DNA of 64,000 nucleotides from Nocardiopsis alba DSM 43377 (GCF_000341225.1 NZ_ANAC01000001.1:186001-250000), one strand, 5' to 3'. Counted from the stretch's first letter, positions 44,816 through 53,752 are shown. Program-made: numbers and translations. The notes: generated by a model not told the origin, from the letters alone.

Positions 44816-47046
44816 TCCCCGACTTCTCCGACGTTCCGGCCCGCCCGCCCGCCTTCACCGGCCCGGCCGAGAAGGGCGAGGCCGACTGGCGACGCGCATT
44901 GGAGGAGGCGACCGGCAAGGCCGCCGACGCCCTGGAGTGGGAGACCCCCGAAGGGATCGGGGTCAAGCCCCTGTACACACCCGCCGACCGGGCCGGGCTG
45001 GACTTCGTGGACGGTCTTCCGGGGATCCCGCCCTACCTGCGCGGCCCCTATCCGACCATGTACGTCAACCAGCCCTGGACGATCCGCCAGTACGCCGGGT
45101 TCTCCACGGCGGAGGAGTCCAACGCCTTCTACCGGCGCAACCTGGCCGCCGGACAGAAGGGGCTGTCGGTCGCCTTCGATCTGGCCACCCACCGGGGCTA
45201 CGACTCCGACCACCCGCGTGTGGCCGGCGACGTCGGCATGGCGGGCGTGGCCATCGACTCCATCTACGACATGCGGCAGTTGTTCGACGGCATCCCGTTG
45301 GACCGGATGAGCGTGTCCATGACCATGAACGGCGCCGTGCTGCCGGTTCTGGCCCTGTACATCGTCGCGGCGGAGGAACAGGGCGTTCCCCCCGAGAAGC
45401 TGTCGGGGACCATCCAGAACGACATCCTCAAGGAGTTCATGGTCCGCAACACCTACATCTATCCGCCCGAGTCGTCGATGCGGATCATCTCCGACATCTT
45501 CGCCTACACCTCTCGGCGGATGCCGCGCTTCAACTCCATCTCGATCTCCGGCTACCACATGCAGGAGGCCGGGGCCACGGCCGACCTGGAGCTGGCCTAC
45601 ACCCTGGCCGACGGGGTCGAGTACATCCGGGCCGGGCAGCGTTCGGGGCTGGACGTGGACGTGTTCGCGCCTCGCCTGTCGTTCTTCTGGGCGATCGGCA
45701 TGAACTTCTTCATGGAGGTCGCCAAACTGCGGGCCGCCCGCCTGTTGTGGGCGCGGCTGGTCAGGGACCTGGGCGCGGCCAAGGACAAGTCGTTGAGCCT
45801 GCGCACCCACTCCCAGACCTCGGGATGGTCGCTGACGGCCCAGGACGTGTTCAACAACGTGGCCCGCACCTGCGTGGAGGCGATGGCCGCCACCCAGGGG
45901 CACACCCAGTCGTTGCACACCAACGCCCTCGACGAGGCGCTGGCGCTGCCCACCGACTTCTCCGCCCGCATCGCCCGCAACACCCAGCTGCTGTTGCAGC
46001 AGGAGTCGGGCACCACCCGTGTCGTCGACCCTTGGGGCGGCAGCTACTACGTGGAGAGCCTCACCCGGAGCCTGGCGGCCAAGGCGTGGTCGCACATCCA
46101 GGAGGTGGAGGCGGCCGGCGGTATGGCCGCGGCGATCGACGCCGGTCTGCCCAAGATGCGGATCGAGGAGGCCGCCGCCCGTACCCAGGCGCGGATCGAC
46201 TCGGGGCGTCAGCCGGTGATCGGGGTCAACAAGTACCGCCCCGACGGCCTCGACGAGATCGAGGTCCTCAAGGTCGACAACTCCCGTGTGCGGGCCCAGC
46301 AGTTGGAGAAGCTGGCCCGTCTGCGCGCCGAACGGGACGAGGAACGGGTGCGTTCGGCCCTGGACGCCCTCACCCGGGCCGCCGAGGGCGAGTCCAGGAC
46401 CGACGAGGCGCTGACCGGCAACCTGCTGGCGGCCGCCGTCGACGCGGCCCGGGCCAAGGCCACGGTCGGGGAGATCTCCGACGCGATGGAGCGGGTGTTC
46501 GGCCGTCACTCCGGTCAGATCCGTACCATCCAGGGTGTGTACAAGGACGAGGCCGCGGGCAACGAGAACGCCGCCGACCTGATGGAGCGGGTGACGCGCC
46601 GGGTCGAGGAGTTCGCCGAGGCGGAGGGGCGCAACCCCCGCATCCTGGTGGCGAAGATGGGGCAGGACGGTCACGACCGGGGCCAGAAGGTCATCGCGAC
46701 CGCGTTCGCGGACCTGGGCTTCGACGTCGACGTGGGTCCGCTCTTCCAGACCCCGGCCGAGGTCGCGGCGCAGGCGGTGGAGGCCGACGTGCACGTGGTC
46801 GGGGTGTCCTCGCTGGCCGCGGGGCACCTGACACTGGTGCCCGCGTTGCGCGAGGAGCTGGCCGGGCTGGGCAGGGAGGACATCATGATCGTGGTGGGCG
46901 GGGTGATCCCTCCCGGGGACTTCGCCGAGCTGCGCGAGGCCGGGGCGGCGGCGATCTTCCCGCCCGGTACGGTGATCGCCGAGGCCGCCATCGATCTGCT
47001 CGACCAGTTGGAGGAGCGGGTGGACCCGGACCTGGAAGGGGAGTGA
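44812..47046 (+). CDS. mutB: Methylmalonyl-CoA mutase large (alpha) subunit
   Basis: The 744-residue catalytic subunit. Substrate and barrel motifs include [52 protein letters not shown] and [17 protein letters not shown]. The C-terminal adenosylcobalamin domain has the base-off motif GQDGHDRG (His at about residue 618), with S-L-x-x-G and GG motifs following ([23 protein letters not shown]). The heterodimer feeds propionyl-CoA carbon into the TCA cycle or supplies methylmalonyl-CoA for polyketides. Overlaps mutA by ATGA and abuts meaB: a single operon. Confidence 0.97.
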   Translation: MIPDFSDVPARPPAFTGPAEKGEADWRRALEEATGKAADALEWETPEGIGVKPLYTPADRAGLDFVDGLPGIPPYLRGPYPTMYVNQPWTIRQYAGFSTAEESNAFYRRNLAAGQKGLSVAFDLATHRGYDSDHPRVAGDVGMAGVAIDSIYDMRQLFDGIPLDRMSVSMTMNGAVLPVLALYIVAAEEQGVPPEKLSGTIQNDILKEFMVRNTYIYPPESSMRIISDIFAYTSRRMPRFNSISISGYHMQEAGATADLELAYTLADGVEYIRAGQRSGLDVDVFAPRLSFFWAIGMNFFMEVAKLRAARLLWARLVRDLGAAKDKSLSLRTHSQTSGWSLTAQDVFNNVARTCVEAMAATQGHTQSLHTNALDEALALPTDFSARIARNTQLLLQQESGTTRVVDPWGGSYYVESLTRSLAAKAWSHIQEVEAAGGMAAAIDAGLPKMRIEEAAARTQARIDSGRQPVIGVNKYRPDGLDEIEVLKVDNSRVRAQQLEKLARLRAERDEERVRSALDALTRAAEGESRTDEALTGNLLAAAVDAARAKATVGEISDAMERVFGRHSGQIRTIQGVYKDEAAGNENAADLMERVTRRVEEFAEAEGRNPRILVAKMGQDGHDRGQKVIATAFADLGFDVDVGPLFQTPAEVAAQAVEADVHVVGVSSLAAGHLTLVPALREELAGLGREDIMIVVGGVIPPGDFAELREAGAAAIFPPGTVIAEAAIDLLDQLEERVDPDLEGE

Positions 47047-47048
47047 GC

Positions 47049-48107
47049 GTGACGGCGCGCAGGAGGCGCTCGGTGGACGTGGACGCCCTGGCCGAGGGGG
47101 TCCTGTCCGGGCACCGGCCGACCCTGGCCAGGGCGATCACCCTGGTCGAGTCGCGCAGGCCGGACCACGCGCGCGCCGCCCAGGAACTCCTGGTGCGGTT
47201 GCTGCCGCACACCGGCAAGGCCCAGAGGGTGGGGATCACCGGGGTCCCGGGGGTCGGGAAGTCCACCTTCATCGACGCGCTCGGCACCCGGCTCACCTCC
47301 AGAGGGCACCGGGTCGCGGTGCTGGCGGTCGATCCCTCCTCGACCCGGACGGGCGGGAGCATCCTCGGGGACAAGACGCGTATGGCGGCCCTGGCGGTGG
47401 ATCCGAACGCCTTCATCCGACCCTCTCCCACGGCGGGCACTCTGGGAGGGGTGGCCCGGGCGACCCGGGAGACCATGCTGCTGATGGAGGCGGCCGGGTT
47501 CGACGTGATCCTGGTGGAGACCGTCGGCGTCGGCCAGTCCGAGGTCACGGTCGCGGCGATGGTCGACTGCTTCCTCTTCCTCACACTGGCCCGCACCGGC
47601 GACCAGCTCCAGGGCATCAAGAAGGGCGTCCTGGAACTGGTGGACGTCGTGGCGGTGAACAAGGCCGACGGTCCGCACGCCGCCGACGCGAGGAAGGCCG
47701 CCCGGGAACTCTCCCGGGCCCTGCGGCTGCTGCGGCCGGTCCACCCCGAATGGCGTCCTCCCGTGCTGACCTGTAGCGGTATGACCGGGGACGGGTTGGA
47801 CGAGGTGTGGGACACGGTGGTCGAGCACCGCGCGGTGCTGGAACGCGACGGGTCCCTGGCCGAGCGGCGCAGCGCCCAGGGCGTGGACTGGATGTGGGAT
47901 CAGGTGCGAGACCGGCTCATGGACACGTTCCTGAGGGACGCGACCGTGGCCGATCTCATCCCCGACATGGAGAGCAGGGTCCGTTCGGGCGATACGACGG
48001 CCACACTGGCCGCCGGAGCCTTATTGGATTCCTTCACTCAGAGTGAGGGTCGGCGAGAAGGGCGAAGGGAACGTGAACGCCCTGAAGGAGACACCGGGGA
48101 CCTCTGA
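47049..48107 (+). CDS. meaB: Methylmalonyl-CoA mutase GTPase chaperone MeaB
   Basis: A 352-residue G3E-family GTPase that protects and reloads the mutase cofactor. Walker A is GVPGVGKST (about residues 65-73), with the mutase-chaperone signature VLAVDPSSTRTGGSILGDKTRM, the Walker B region VETVGVGQSE and the guanine motif NKAD. The C-terminal arm (VDWMWDQVRDRLMDTFL) mediates dimerisation. Start GTG 47049 has GGGGAG five bases upstream; another GTG at 47043 overlaps the mutB stop (GTGA). The last 20 residues are Arg/Glu rich and atypical. Completes the mut operon. Confidence 0.94.
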   Translation: MTARRRRSVDVDALAEGVLSGHRPTLARAITLVESRRPDHARAAQELLVRLLPHTGKAQRVGITGVPGVGKSTFIDALGTRLTSRGHRVAVLAVDPSSTRTGGSILGDKTRMAALAVDPNAFIRPSPTAGTLGGVARATRETMLLMEAAGFDVILVETVGVGQSEVTVAAMVDCFLFLTLARTGDQLQGIKKGVLELVDVVAVNKADGPHAADARKAARELSRALRLLRPVHPEWRPPVLTCSGMTGDGLDEVWDTVVEHRAVLERDGSLAERRSAQGVDWMWDQVRDRLMDTFLRDATVADLIPDMESRVRSGDTTATLAAGALLDSFTQSEGRREGRRERERPEGDTGDL

Positions 48108-48416
48108 GGAACATCGGACAACGCCGGTTCCGATGTCGTGAAATGACACAGTGTGATCGGGAGATATCGGGCCGCTCGACCGGGGTTCGCGCCCATGAGG
48201 CGAAAATTTCTTGTCCGATGGCATTCCCGTGACGGCGGTTCGCTTATACCGTGTGTGTCCAACGACTTACCAGGCCGCACGGGCGCGCAGGCGTTCCCCT
48301 CACCGGACCGGCTTCGTGGGAGTGGAGCCGAGCCCGGTAGTCGTTCCCGGTCGGGCTGCGTATGGTTAAGCGAAGGGACCCCTCACCATCGGAACGTGGG
48401 GCCGGGAGGAGTGAAC
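48108..48416. other. Intergenic region, mut operon / STAS gene
   Basis: About 310 bp with no gene. It holds a hairpin ACATCGGA-N10-TCCGATGT (48111-48136), a weak terminator for the mut operon, and the STAS promoter region; TATGGT at 48361-48366 is a possible -10. Confidence 0.5.
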
Positions 48417-48788
48417 GTGCACAGGCTTGGACTGAGCACGCGGGTTGAAAGCCGCAGCGTGATCGTCGCGATCGAGGGAGAACTCGATATCGCGACCGCC
48501 GCCGACCTCCAGGAGCACATCAGGGCCACGATCGAGGACCACGGTCCGTGGTTGATCCTGGACCTGTCCACGCTGGACTTCATGGACTCCAGCGGGCTGA
48601 ACGTCATCATCAACGCCTACAGGACCGTTCGCGAGCAGAACGGATCCCTGTCGTTGGCGGCTCTCAACGAACGCGTCACCAAGGTCGTCCGACTGGTCGG
48701 CCTGCACCGTCAGGTACCGGTCCACCAGACCGTCGCCACCGCCGTCGCGGCGATGGAGGCCCTGGAGGCCAAGCGTCAGGCGGGTTGA
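48417..48788 (+). CDS. STAS-domain anti-anti-sigma factor (BldG/SpoIIAA-like)
   Basis: A 123-residue STAS protein. The fold starts STRVESRSVIVAIEGELDIATAADLQ and carries the phosphorylation motif MDSSGLNVI (Ser58 in DSSG). Such proteins bind anti-sigma kinases when unphosphorylated and so free a sigma factor. No anti-sigma or sigma gene is adjacent, so the partner is unknown. GTG 48417 lies 6 bases after GGGAGGA; an in-frame GTG at 48411 abuts that site and is less likely. Confidence 0.9.
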   Translation: MHRLGLSTRVESRSVIVAIEGELDIATAADLQEHIRATIEDHGPWLILDLSTLDFMDSSGLNVIINAYRTVREQNGSLSLAALNERVTKVVRLVGLHRQVPVHQTVATAVAAMEALEAKRQAG

Positions 48789-48878
48789 CGCCTCGTCGAT
48801 CGGCCCCCGAGTCCCCCCACCCCGGGACCGACAGCGGCCCCCGCGTGCCCTTGAGGTCACGGGGGGATAACGGCGTGT

Positions 48879-48913
48879 CCGGGTGGGGTCGTGCGAAGGA
48901 CGACCCCACCCGG
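48879..48913. terminator. Bidirectional terminator, STAS / membrane protein genes
   Basis: A perfect 14-bp stem (48879-48892 with 48900-48913), 7-nt loop. Confidence 0.85.
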
Positions 48914-48933
48914 CGGCACCGCTCTCACGAACG

Positions 48934-49476
48934 TCACCGACCCGGTGGCGGGTTCTGTCCTGGGCGGGGTCGATGCGGCGGACCTCCGTGCGGCCCCTGA
49001 GCGGGCGGTGGCCCCTCGGGGAAGGGAGATCCTTGGGCCGGTGGTCCGGGGGGTCCGCCCTGCCCGGGCGGCGGCCCGTGGCCGGGGCCGTGACCCGGTG
49101 TCGGCCACTGAGGGCGCGGAGCCCGGGGGTCCGGCCCGTACGGGGGCCTGCGGCCGGGGGTGCCCGCGGACCTCGGACGGGAGACCTTGCGCAGCGCCAC
49201 CAGCAGCAGGATCACCGGGAGGCCGTACGTGACCAGGGTCAGGAGGCTTCGTACGACACCGCCCACCGTCAGGGCGGTGATCGGGTCGGTCAGGGCCATG
49301 GCCACAGGGGTGATCCCCAGCGACAGCAAGGGGAGCACCATGATCAGGATCGCCGCGGTGCGCACCAGGCCGGCGGCACCGACGGCCCGTCCGGCGAGGA
49401 CGAGAAGCGTCACCCCCAGCGCGATGGGCAACAGCAGGCCGGTGACCAGGCCGACGGCGGCGTAGGTTCCGAACAT
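48934..49476 (-). CDS. Small membrane protein with Pro/Gly-rich tail
   Basis: A 180-residue protein with three transmembrane helices in its first 95 residues (about 5-30, 37-60 and 75-95), followed by a long Pro/Gly/His-rich cytoplasmic tail (GHGPGHGPPPGQGGPPG). No known domain. It overlaps the stop of the preceding small membrane gene by one base (TGATG) and probably forms a complex with that protein. Function unknown. Confidence 0.65.
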   Translation of the reverse strand: MFGTYAAVGLVTGLLLPIALGVTLLVLAGRAVGAAGLVRTAAILIMVLPLLSLGITPVAMALTDPITALTVGGVVRSLLTLVTYGLPVILLLVALRKVSRPRSAGTPGRRPPYGPDPRAPRPQWPTPGHGPGHGPPPGQGGPPGPPAQGSPFPEGPPPAQGPHGGPPHRPRPGQNPPPGR

Positions 49477-49790
49477 CAGCGTCCCTCCCGAACGGACTTG
49501 ACGACGGCCGCTCCGAGCAGGGCCGGTCCGCCGAGGAGGCAGAGGGAGGCCGCGATGTTGAGGATCAGGTTCAACGCGCCCCCGTCCTGGGACAGGTCGA
49601 TGATCGCCAGATGCACGGTCAGGGACCGGATCAACTCCATCAGGGCTCCCAGGCAGAACAGGAGGGCACCGGTCAGCGCGGGTCCTCTGCGGCCCGGCGG
49701 GGCCAGGGCGGTGAACACCACGAAGGCCACTCCGAGCACGAACAACAGACCGTAGGTGACGAGGGAACTGACGAGCAGGGTGATGAGCAT
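49476..49790 (-). CDS. Small three-helix membrane protein
   Basis: A 104-residue hydrophobic protein with three transmembrane helices (LLVSSLVTYGLLFVLGVAFV, PALTGALLFCLGALMELI and LILNIAASLCLLGGPALLG). First gene of a two-gene operon with the Pro-rich membrane gene. Similar size and plan to the first part of that neighbour. I do not recognise the family. Confidence 0.65.
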   Translation of the reverse strand: MLITLLVSSLVTYGLLFVLGVAFVVFTALAPPGRRGPALTGALLFCLGALMELIRSLTVHLAIIDLSQDGGALNLILNIAASLCLLGGPALLGAAVVKSVREGR

Positions 49791-49900
49791 GGGCCTCCCC
49801 AGGACGGCGGACCTTCCGACGTTACCCCTGACGCCCTCTCACGTTCTCGCCGGGAGGTCCGGCCGTACGGGCCATGCTCGATTCGAGTAGATTCGTCCGC

Positions 49901-50521
49901 ATGAGCGAACCCGTCCCCCAGGGTGCCGACCGTCCCTTCGACGATCCCGGGCACGTGAAGGCCGTCCGCCGCCGAGGAGGGGCGCTCGGGGCGGGGATCG
50001 GCCTCCTCCTGTTCTCCGGGTTCGCCTTCGGTCTTCTCGGCGGAGTCGGCGAGGACCCGTGGTCGGGCCTCCCCATCGGACTGCTCGTCTCGGGGTTCCT
50101 CGTGGCCACGGTGCTCGGTGCGGTGGTCGCCGCGCTGTTCCTCCTCTCGGCCCGCCGTCGGCCGCCGTGGTGGGTCGGGGCCACCCTTCTCGAGCGTCGG
50201 ACGGCGCAACGGGTGCTCTGGACGGGCGAGCTCTCCGGAGCCCTGGAAACGGACCGTCGTGCCCTGCTCTACGCCGCGTCGATCCGAAGGCGCGGACCGT
50301 GGCCCCTCGTCCTCCTCGGTCTTCTCATGATCTCGGGGGTGGTGGCGGCGCTCTCGCCGGCCGAGGGGCCCTACGGTGAGCAGGGGTGGTCCACCGCCCC
50401 CGCGGGTCTTCTGTGGTTCGCCGGACTCCCGGCCCTCGGTGGGGCCTTCGTCCTGGTGATGGGCGCACGTGAACTCCGACGGGCGCGGACCCTTCTGGAA
50501 CGCCACGGGGACGGGGCCTGA
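49901..50521 (+). CDS. Four-helix membrane protein, unknown
   Basis: A 206-residue protein. Four transmembrane helices come as two pairs: about 28-48 and 60-85, then about 137-157 and 172-193 (WPLVLLGLLMISGVVAALS, PAGLLWFAGLPALGGAFVLVM), with a basic, Trp-containing cytoplasmic loop between (RRRPPWWVGATLLERR). No domain name known. The start at ATG 49901 has no ribosome site; a TAGATT box 12 bp upstream suggests a leaderless message. It is divergent from the two-gene membrane operon. Confidence 0.65.
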   Translation: MSEPVPQGADRPFDDPGHVKAVRRRGGALGAGIGLLLFSGFAFGLLGGVGEDPWSGLPIGLLVSGFLVATVLGAVVAALFLLSARRRPPWWVGATLLERRTAQRVLWTGELSGALETDRRALLYAASIRRRGPWPLVLLGLLMISGVVAALSPAEGPYGEQGWSTAPAGLLWFAGLPALGGAFVLVMGARELRRARTLLERHGDGA

Positions 50522-50579
50522 GTTCCTCCCCGGGACGCGGAGGGAAAACCCGTTGTCCCCGGTCGGGCACGCTGCTTGA

Positions 50580-51170
50580 ATGCGATCCATGATCCCCGTC
50601 GACGCCCTTCGCGACCAGCCCGTTCTTCTCGGACGCGGTGTCCGCCTCGTCCCTCTCGACGCCGACAACGCCGATCCCTTCATCGCCTCGCTTCTCGACA
50701 TGGATCCCGAGGTCCGGCGGATGACCGGCACCCACAAGCGGTTCACCGAGGAGGAGCTGCGCGCCTTCGCCGCGAGCAGGCCGGACCGGCACGACCGGGC
50801 CGACTGGCTGATCCACGACCGTGACACCGGGGCCTACGTCGGTGAGTGCGCGCTCATCGACCTGGACCCCGACAACGCCGAGATGCACTACCGGATCTCT
50901 CTGAACGGTCTCGCCGTCACGGGGAAGGGGTACGGCACCGCCGCCACCGACGCGGTCCTGGAGTACGCCTTCGAGACGGTCGGACTGCACCGGGTCGCGC
51001 TGGAGGTGTTCGACTTCAACACCCGCGCGCGGCGCTCCTACGAGAAGTCGGGGTTCGTACGCGAGGGCGTCTGGCGCGGGCACCTGAGGTGGGACGGCGC
51101 GTGGCACGACGCGATCCTGATGTCGATCCTCGACGACGAGTACCGGGCCTCGCGCGCGGCGCGGGGCTGA
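50580..51170 (+). CDS. GNAT acetyltransferase, RimJ/RimL type
   Basis: A 196-residue acetyltransferase (Acetyltransf_3 class). Features are VLLGRGVRLVPLDADNADPF at the start, the acetyl-CoA loop GLAVTGKGYGTAATDAVLEYAFETVGLHRVAL and RARRSYEKSGFVREGVWRG, as in RimJ/RimL enzymes that acetylate protein N-termini or antibiotics. Substrate unknown. ATG at 50580 or 50589. A Nudix gene follows after 31 bp in the same direction. Confidence 0.88.
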   Translation: MRSMIPVDALRDQPVLLGRGVRLVPLDADNADPFIASLLDMDPEVRRMTGTHKRFTEEELRAFAASRPDRHDRADWLIHDRDTGAYVGECALIDLDPDNAEMHYRISLNGLAVTGKGYGTAATDAVLEYAFETVGLHRVALEVFDFNTRARRSYEKSGFVREGVWRGHLRWDGAWHDAILMSILDDEYRASRAARG

Positions 51171-51201
51171 GACCGGCCCCTTCCGGCGCTACCGTCGGAG
51201 C

Positions 51202-51669
51202 ATGGTTCCCGACTTTCTCCTGCGGTTGCGCGAACACGTGGGTCACGGCCTTCTGCCCCTGGTGGGCGTGACCGCCGTGGTGCTCGACGACGACGGCGCG
51301 GTGTTGCTGCACCGGCGCTCGGACGACGGCCGCTGGGCCACCCCCGGAGGCATTCTCGAACCGGGGGAACAGCCGGCTCGGGCCGTGGTCCGGGAGGTCC
51401 GCGAGGAGACCGGGGTGGAGGTGCGGGTGGAGCGATTGGCCACCGTGATCGCGCAGGAGCCGTACACCTACCCCAACGGCGACCGGGTGCAGTTCCTCGA
51501 TCTGGCCTTCCGCTGCCGGCCGATCGGAGGTGAGCCCAGGGTCGACGGGGACGAGAGTCTGGAAGTGGCCTGGTTCGCCCCGGAGGAGATGCCGCGGATG
51601 GCCGAGCGCATCCTCGAACGGATCCGTCACGCGCGTGAGCGCGAAGGGGCGCCCTACTTCCCGCTCTGA
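51202..51669 (+). CDS. Nudix hydrolase
   Basis: A 155-residue Nudix enzyme. The Nudix box is GGILEPGEQPARAVVREVREETG (shown here by its key parts: GGILEPGE, REVREETG), which binds divalent metal for hydrolysis of a nucleoside-diphosphate-linked compound. A typical beta strand VGVTAVVLDDDGAVLLHRR precedes it. Substrate unknown; the short length fits a housecleaning enzyme. GGAG precedes the ATG and TACCGT could serve as -10, so it may have its own start. Confidence 0.9.
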   Translation: MVPDFLLRLREHVGHGLLPLVGVTAVVLDDDGAVLLHRRSDDGRWATPGGILEPGEQPARAVVREVREETGVEVRVERLATVIAQEPYTYPNGDRVQFLDLAFRCRPIGGEPRVDGDESLEVAWFAPEEMPRMAERILERIRHAREREGAPYFPL

Positions 51670-51712
51670 GCCTTCTCGGCGCCGAGGGCGTGGTCTCGGG
51701 GACGGAGGTCGA

Positions 51713-51739
51713 CGCCCGTCGGAAACGTTCCGACGGGCG
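51713..51739. terminator. Bidirectional terminator, Nudix / DUF6504-like genes
   Basis: A perfect 12-bp stem (51713-51724 with 51728-51739) and a three-base loop. Confidence 0.85.
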
Positions 51740-51757
51740 CCCATCGCGGTCGTGCGG

Positions 51758-52018
51758 TCAGTTCCACTGCCGACGCATCGTCCAACGGTCCGAGGCGTCG
51801 TCCCGGGAGATGTCGATGATGCTCGGCTCGCCCGACTCCGACTCCGCGGAGACTCGGAGCAGATGTATTCGAGTGGCCGGTACCCCGGGGGCCTCGGCGC
51901 GGGCGGGCCAGTCGCCGATGATTCTGCGCACCCGGAAGGTGTGTCCTCGCCAGATGAACTGCGCGGGGTTCCCACCATCGGTGGAACGTACGTCGATCTG
52001 TTCGTTCAGAAGACTCAC
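51758..52018 (-). CDS. DUF6504-like small protein under LexA control
   Basis: An 86-residue basic/beta-rich protein. VRSTDGGNPAQFIWRGHTFRV resembles DUF6504, a small domain found next to DinB/ImuB-type translesion polymerases and in DNA-damage cassettes; assignment is from memory and moderate. It starts at GTG 52018 with no ribosome site; TAGGCT (52025-52030) as -10 puts the transcript start at or near the GTG (leaderless). A perfect LexA box covers the promoter. No polymerase gene is adjacent. Its role is probably in the DNA damage response. Confidence 0.7.
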   Translation of the reverse strand: MSLLNEQIDVRSTDGGNPAQFIWRGHTFRVRRIIGDWPARAEAPGVPATRIHLLRVSAESESGEPSIIDISRDDASDRWTMRRQWN

Positions 52019-52024
52019 TATGAC

Positions 52025-52030
52025 AGCCTA
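52025..52030 (-). promoter_or_regulatory. -10 box of the DUF6504-like gene
   Basis: Minus-strand TAGGCT, directly next to the LexA box and 6-7 bp from the GTG start. Confidence 0.55.
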
Positions 52031-52046
52031 TCGAACACGTGTTCGA
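52031..52046 (-). promoter_or_regulatory. LexA (SOS) box
   Basis: TCGAACACGTGTTCGA is a perfect palindrome and matches the actinobacterial LexA consensus TCGAAC-N4-GTTCGA at every fixed position. It lies 13-28 bp upstream of the small gene's start, over the promoter. Confidence 0.9.
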
Positions 52047-52063
52047 GAGAGTCGACTCTCTCG
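52044..52063. repeat. Perfect 20-bp palindrome beside the LexA box
   Basis: CGAGAGAG-TCGA-CTCTCTCG reads the same on both strands and overlaps the LexA box by three bases. It may be a second operator or a terminator for the M48-like gene. Confidence 0.8.
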
Positions 52064-52146
52064 GAGGGTCGCGAACACCCTAGGGGTACGAGGGCGCGGA
52101 GCGCAGTTCGGCGCGCGGGAGGAAGGGGGCGGATCGGTCGAACGGT

Positions 52147-52989
52147 TCAGAGGAACACGCGGCCGCGCCGGCCCCGGTCCCGTAGGGCGGCCATGCGCCT
52201 GACGTTGCTCGGTCGCCGGGAGAGCAGGTGGTAGAGGGAGAGCGACACGCCGCGCTCGCCGGTGGCCCTGGCGGCCATCTCGCCCAGGTTCACCCGGGTG
52301 TACAGCTCGGCGCCGCCCGCGAACAGACGTACCGCGTGGGCGCCCTCGGGGGCCTGCGCCAGCGCGTGGTCGTCGGCCGTGTACTCGCGGACCCGGGCCA
52401 GCGCCGCGCCCAGGCCGGGGACGAGCTCGGCCCCCAGGGTCGCCAGGCGCTGCCAGTAGCCCGTGTGGCCCGCGGCGATGTGCCCGATCTGGTGGGCGAC
52501 CAGGAAGGCCAGGGCGTCCGGGTCGCGGAGCCGCCCCTCTCCGTCGAACATCGCGCCGGGCAGGATCAGATAACGGCGCAGCCCGTGCGCCGCCGCGTCG
52601 AGGCTCGCCGAGGGCGTACCGATCCTGACGTAGGCCTCCGGAGCCCGGGTCAGACCGGTCTCGGCGGACAGGGTCATGACGAGACGGTAGGCCTCGGGGA
52701 ACTGGGTGGGGGAGATCCGCACCGACTCGGCGCGTTCTCGCGCGTACCTGAGCCCGCGCGCCCACCAGCACCCCAGAGGCACCGACACCGCGAGGATCGG
52801 GATCCACGGGGAGGTGCCGGACACCGTCCACAGAAGGCGGAGCAGAACGGCGGCCAGGAGCAGCGACACCAGTACGCACAGGAGGAACAAGGGTCTCTCC
52901 CAGGGATGCCCGGGAGGCGGGACGATCTCCGCGTCCGTGTCCTCGATGTACGCGTCCCGGATGTACCCGTGCGGGCGAGTGTGCGTCAT
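52147..52989 (-). CDS. M48-like membrane protein with altered zinc-protease motif (HQxxH)
   Basis: A 280-residue membrane protein of the M48 (HtpX/Oma1) type. Two transmembrane helices are at about 33-53 and 62-78. The zinc motif reads HQIGH (residues 166-170) instead of HExxH: the general-base Glu is Gln (codon CAG). The third ligand motif EYTAD (Glu202) is intact, so zinc may bind without hydrolysis. SASLDAAAHGLRRYLILPGAMF (a strand near the active site) and GARAVRLF-like regions fit the family. It could be a pseudoprotease or a zinc-binding membrane regulator. GAGGGGAG precedes the ATG. Confidence 0.82.
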   Translation of the reverse strand: MTHTRPHGYIRDAYIEDTDAEIVPPPGHPWERPLFLLCVLVSLLLAAVLLRLLWTVSGTSPWIPILAVSVPLGCWWARGLRYARERAESVRISPTQFPEAYRLVMTLSAETGLTRAPEAYVRIGTPSASLDAAAHGLRRYLILPGAMFDGEGRLRDPDALAFLVAHQIGHIAAGHTGYWQRLATLGAELVPGLGAALARVREYTADDHALAQAPEGAHAVRLFAGGAELYTRVNLGEMAARATGERGVSLSLYHLLSRRPSNVRRMAALRDRGRRGRVFL

Positions 52990-53095
52990 GCTGCTCCCCT
53001 CGGGCCACCGGAGGCGTGGGATGGCTACTCTCTGTGCCTAAATATTACTTTCTGCTTCCCTTTTCGCGGGGTGATGGCGCCGGCGTGTTCCCGGT

Positions 53096-53752
53096 TCAGG
53101 GGTGCTCGTAGCGGCGCAGCTCGTCGGCGAGCGCGTCCAGGAACCGGTCGACCTGCGCGGGGTCGTATCCGGGGCGGGCGCGGGTCGTGGTGAACTGCAC
53201 CCGCTCCACCTCGGCCGAGGTCAGGGTGGCCCGGTCGGTTCTGCCCTGGAGGAGGACCCCCAGGGTGTGCTCGGCGCGGTCCAGGAAGTCGTCCACCTCC
53301 TGCTCGTTGTAGCCGGTGGTCAGGCGGGTGGTGGCGAACCGTGAGTTGCGGATGTCCTCCGGGGTCATCCGGGGGGTCGCGCCGGGCGCTCCATGGGCTC
53401 CGGGAAGGCCGGGCGGCATGGGGTGTCCCGGCACGCTCTGGCCGGGGCGCGGCGGCAGCGGGGGCGGTACGACCTGGCCCAGACCGCGGCCGGCGAGTTC
53501 GGCGGCGACGACGTCGAGGAAGTCGTCGACCTCGTCCTCTCGGTATCCCGGACTCATGCGGGTGGTGCGGAAGCGGGAGTTGCGGATCTCCTCGGCGGTG
53601 ATCAGGGCACCGCGGCGCGGACCGCCCTCCAGGGCGATGAGGGTCTCCTCGATGCGGTCGAGGAGGGCGTCCACGTCCTCCTCGTTGTAACCCGGGCGTA
53701 GACGCACCGTGTGGAACTTCTTGTTGCGGATGTCCGCCGGTGTCAGAGGCAT
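53096..53752 (-). CDS. Protein of four DivIVA-type repeats
   Basis: A 218-residue protein consisting of four copies of the short DivIVA N-terminal motif F.T.R..PGY...VD.FLD: GYNEEDVD (21-28), GYREDEVD (69-76), GYNEQEVD (147-154) and GYDPAQVD (195-202), with a Pro/Gly-rich linker between repeats 2 and 3. Each repeat matches the 'DivIVA domain' signature, but the long coiled coil of true DivIVA is absent. Such repeats may bind membrane or partner proteins in cell-pole or division control. I place the start at 53752, after GGGGA; ATG codons at 53761 and 53773 are also in frame. Confidence 0.82.
   Translation of the reverse strand: MPLTPADIRNKKFHTVRLRPGYNEEDVDALLDRIEETLIALEGGPRRGALITAEEIRNSRFRTTRMSPGYREDEVDDFLDVVAAELAGRGLGQVVPPPLPPRPGQSVPGHPMPPGLPGAHGAPGATPRMTPEDIRNSRFATTRLTTGYNEQEVDDFLDRAEHTLGVLLQGRTDRATLTSAEVERVQFTTTRARPGYDPAQVDRFLDALADELRRYEHP

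Noticed and set aside
48153..48410. Longer STAS protein starting near 48153
   Set aside because: The extension is basic, unlike STAS proteins, and a strong GGGAGGA lies before GTG 48417.
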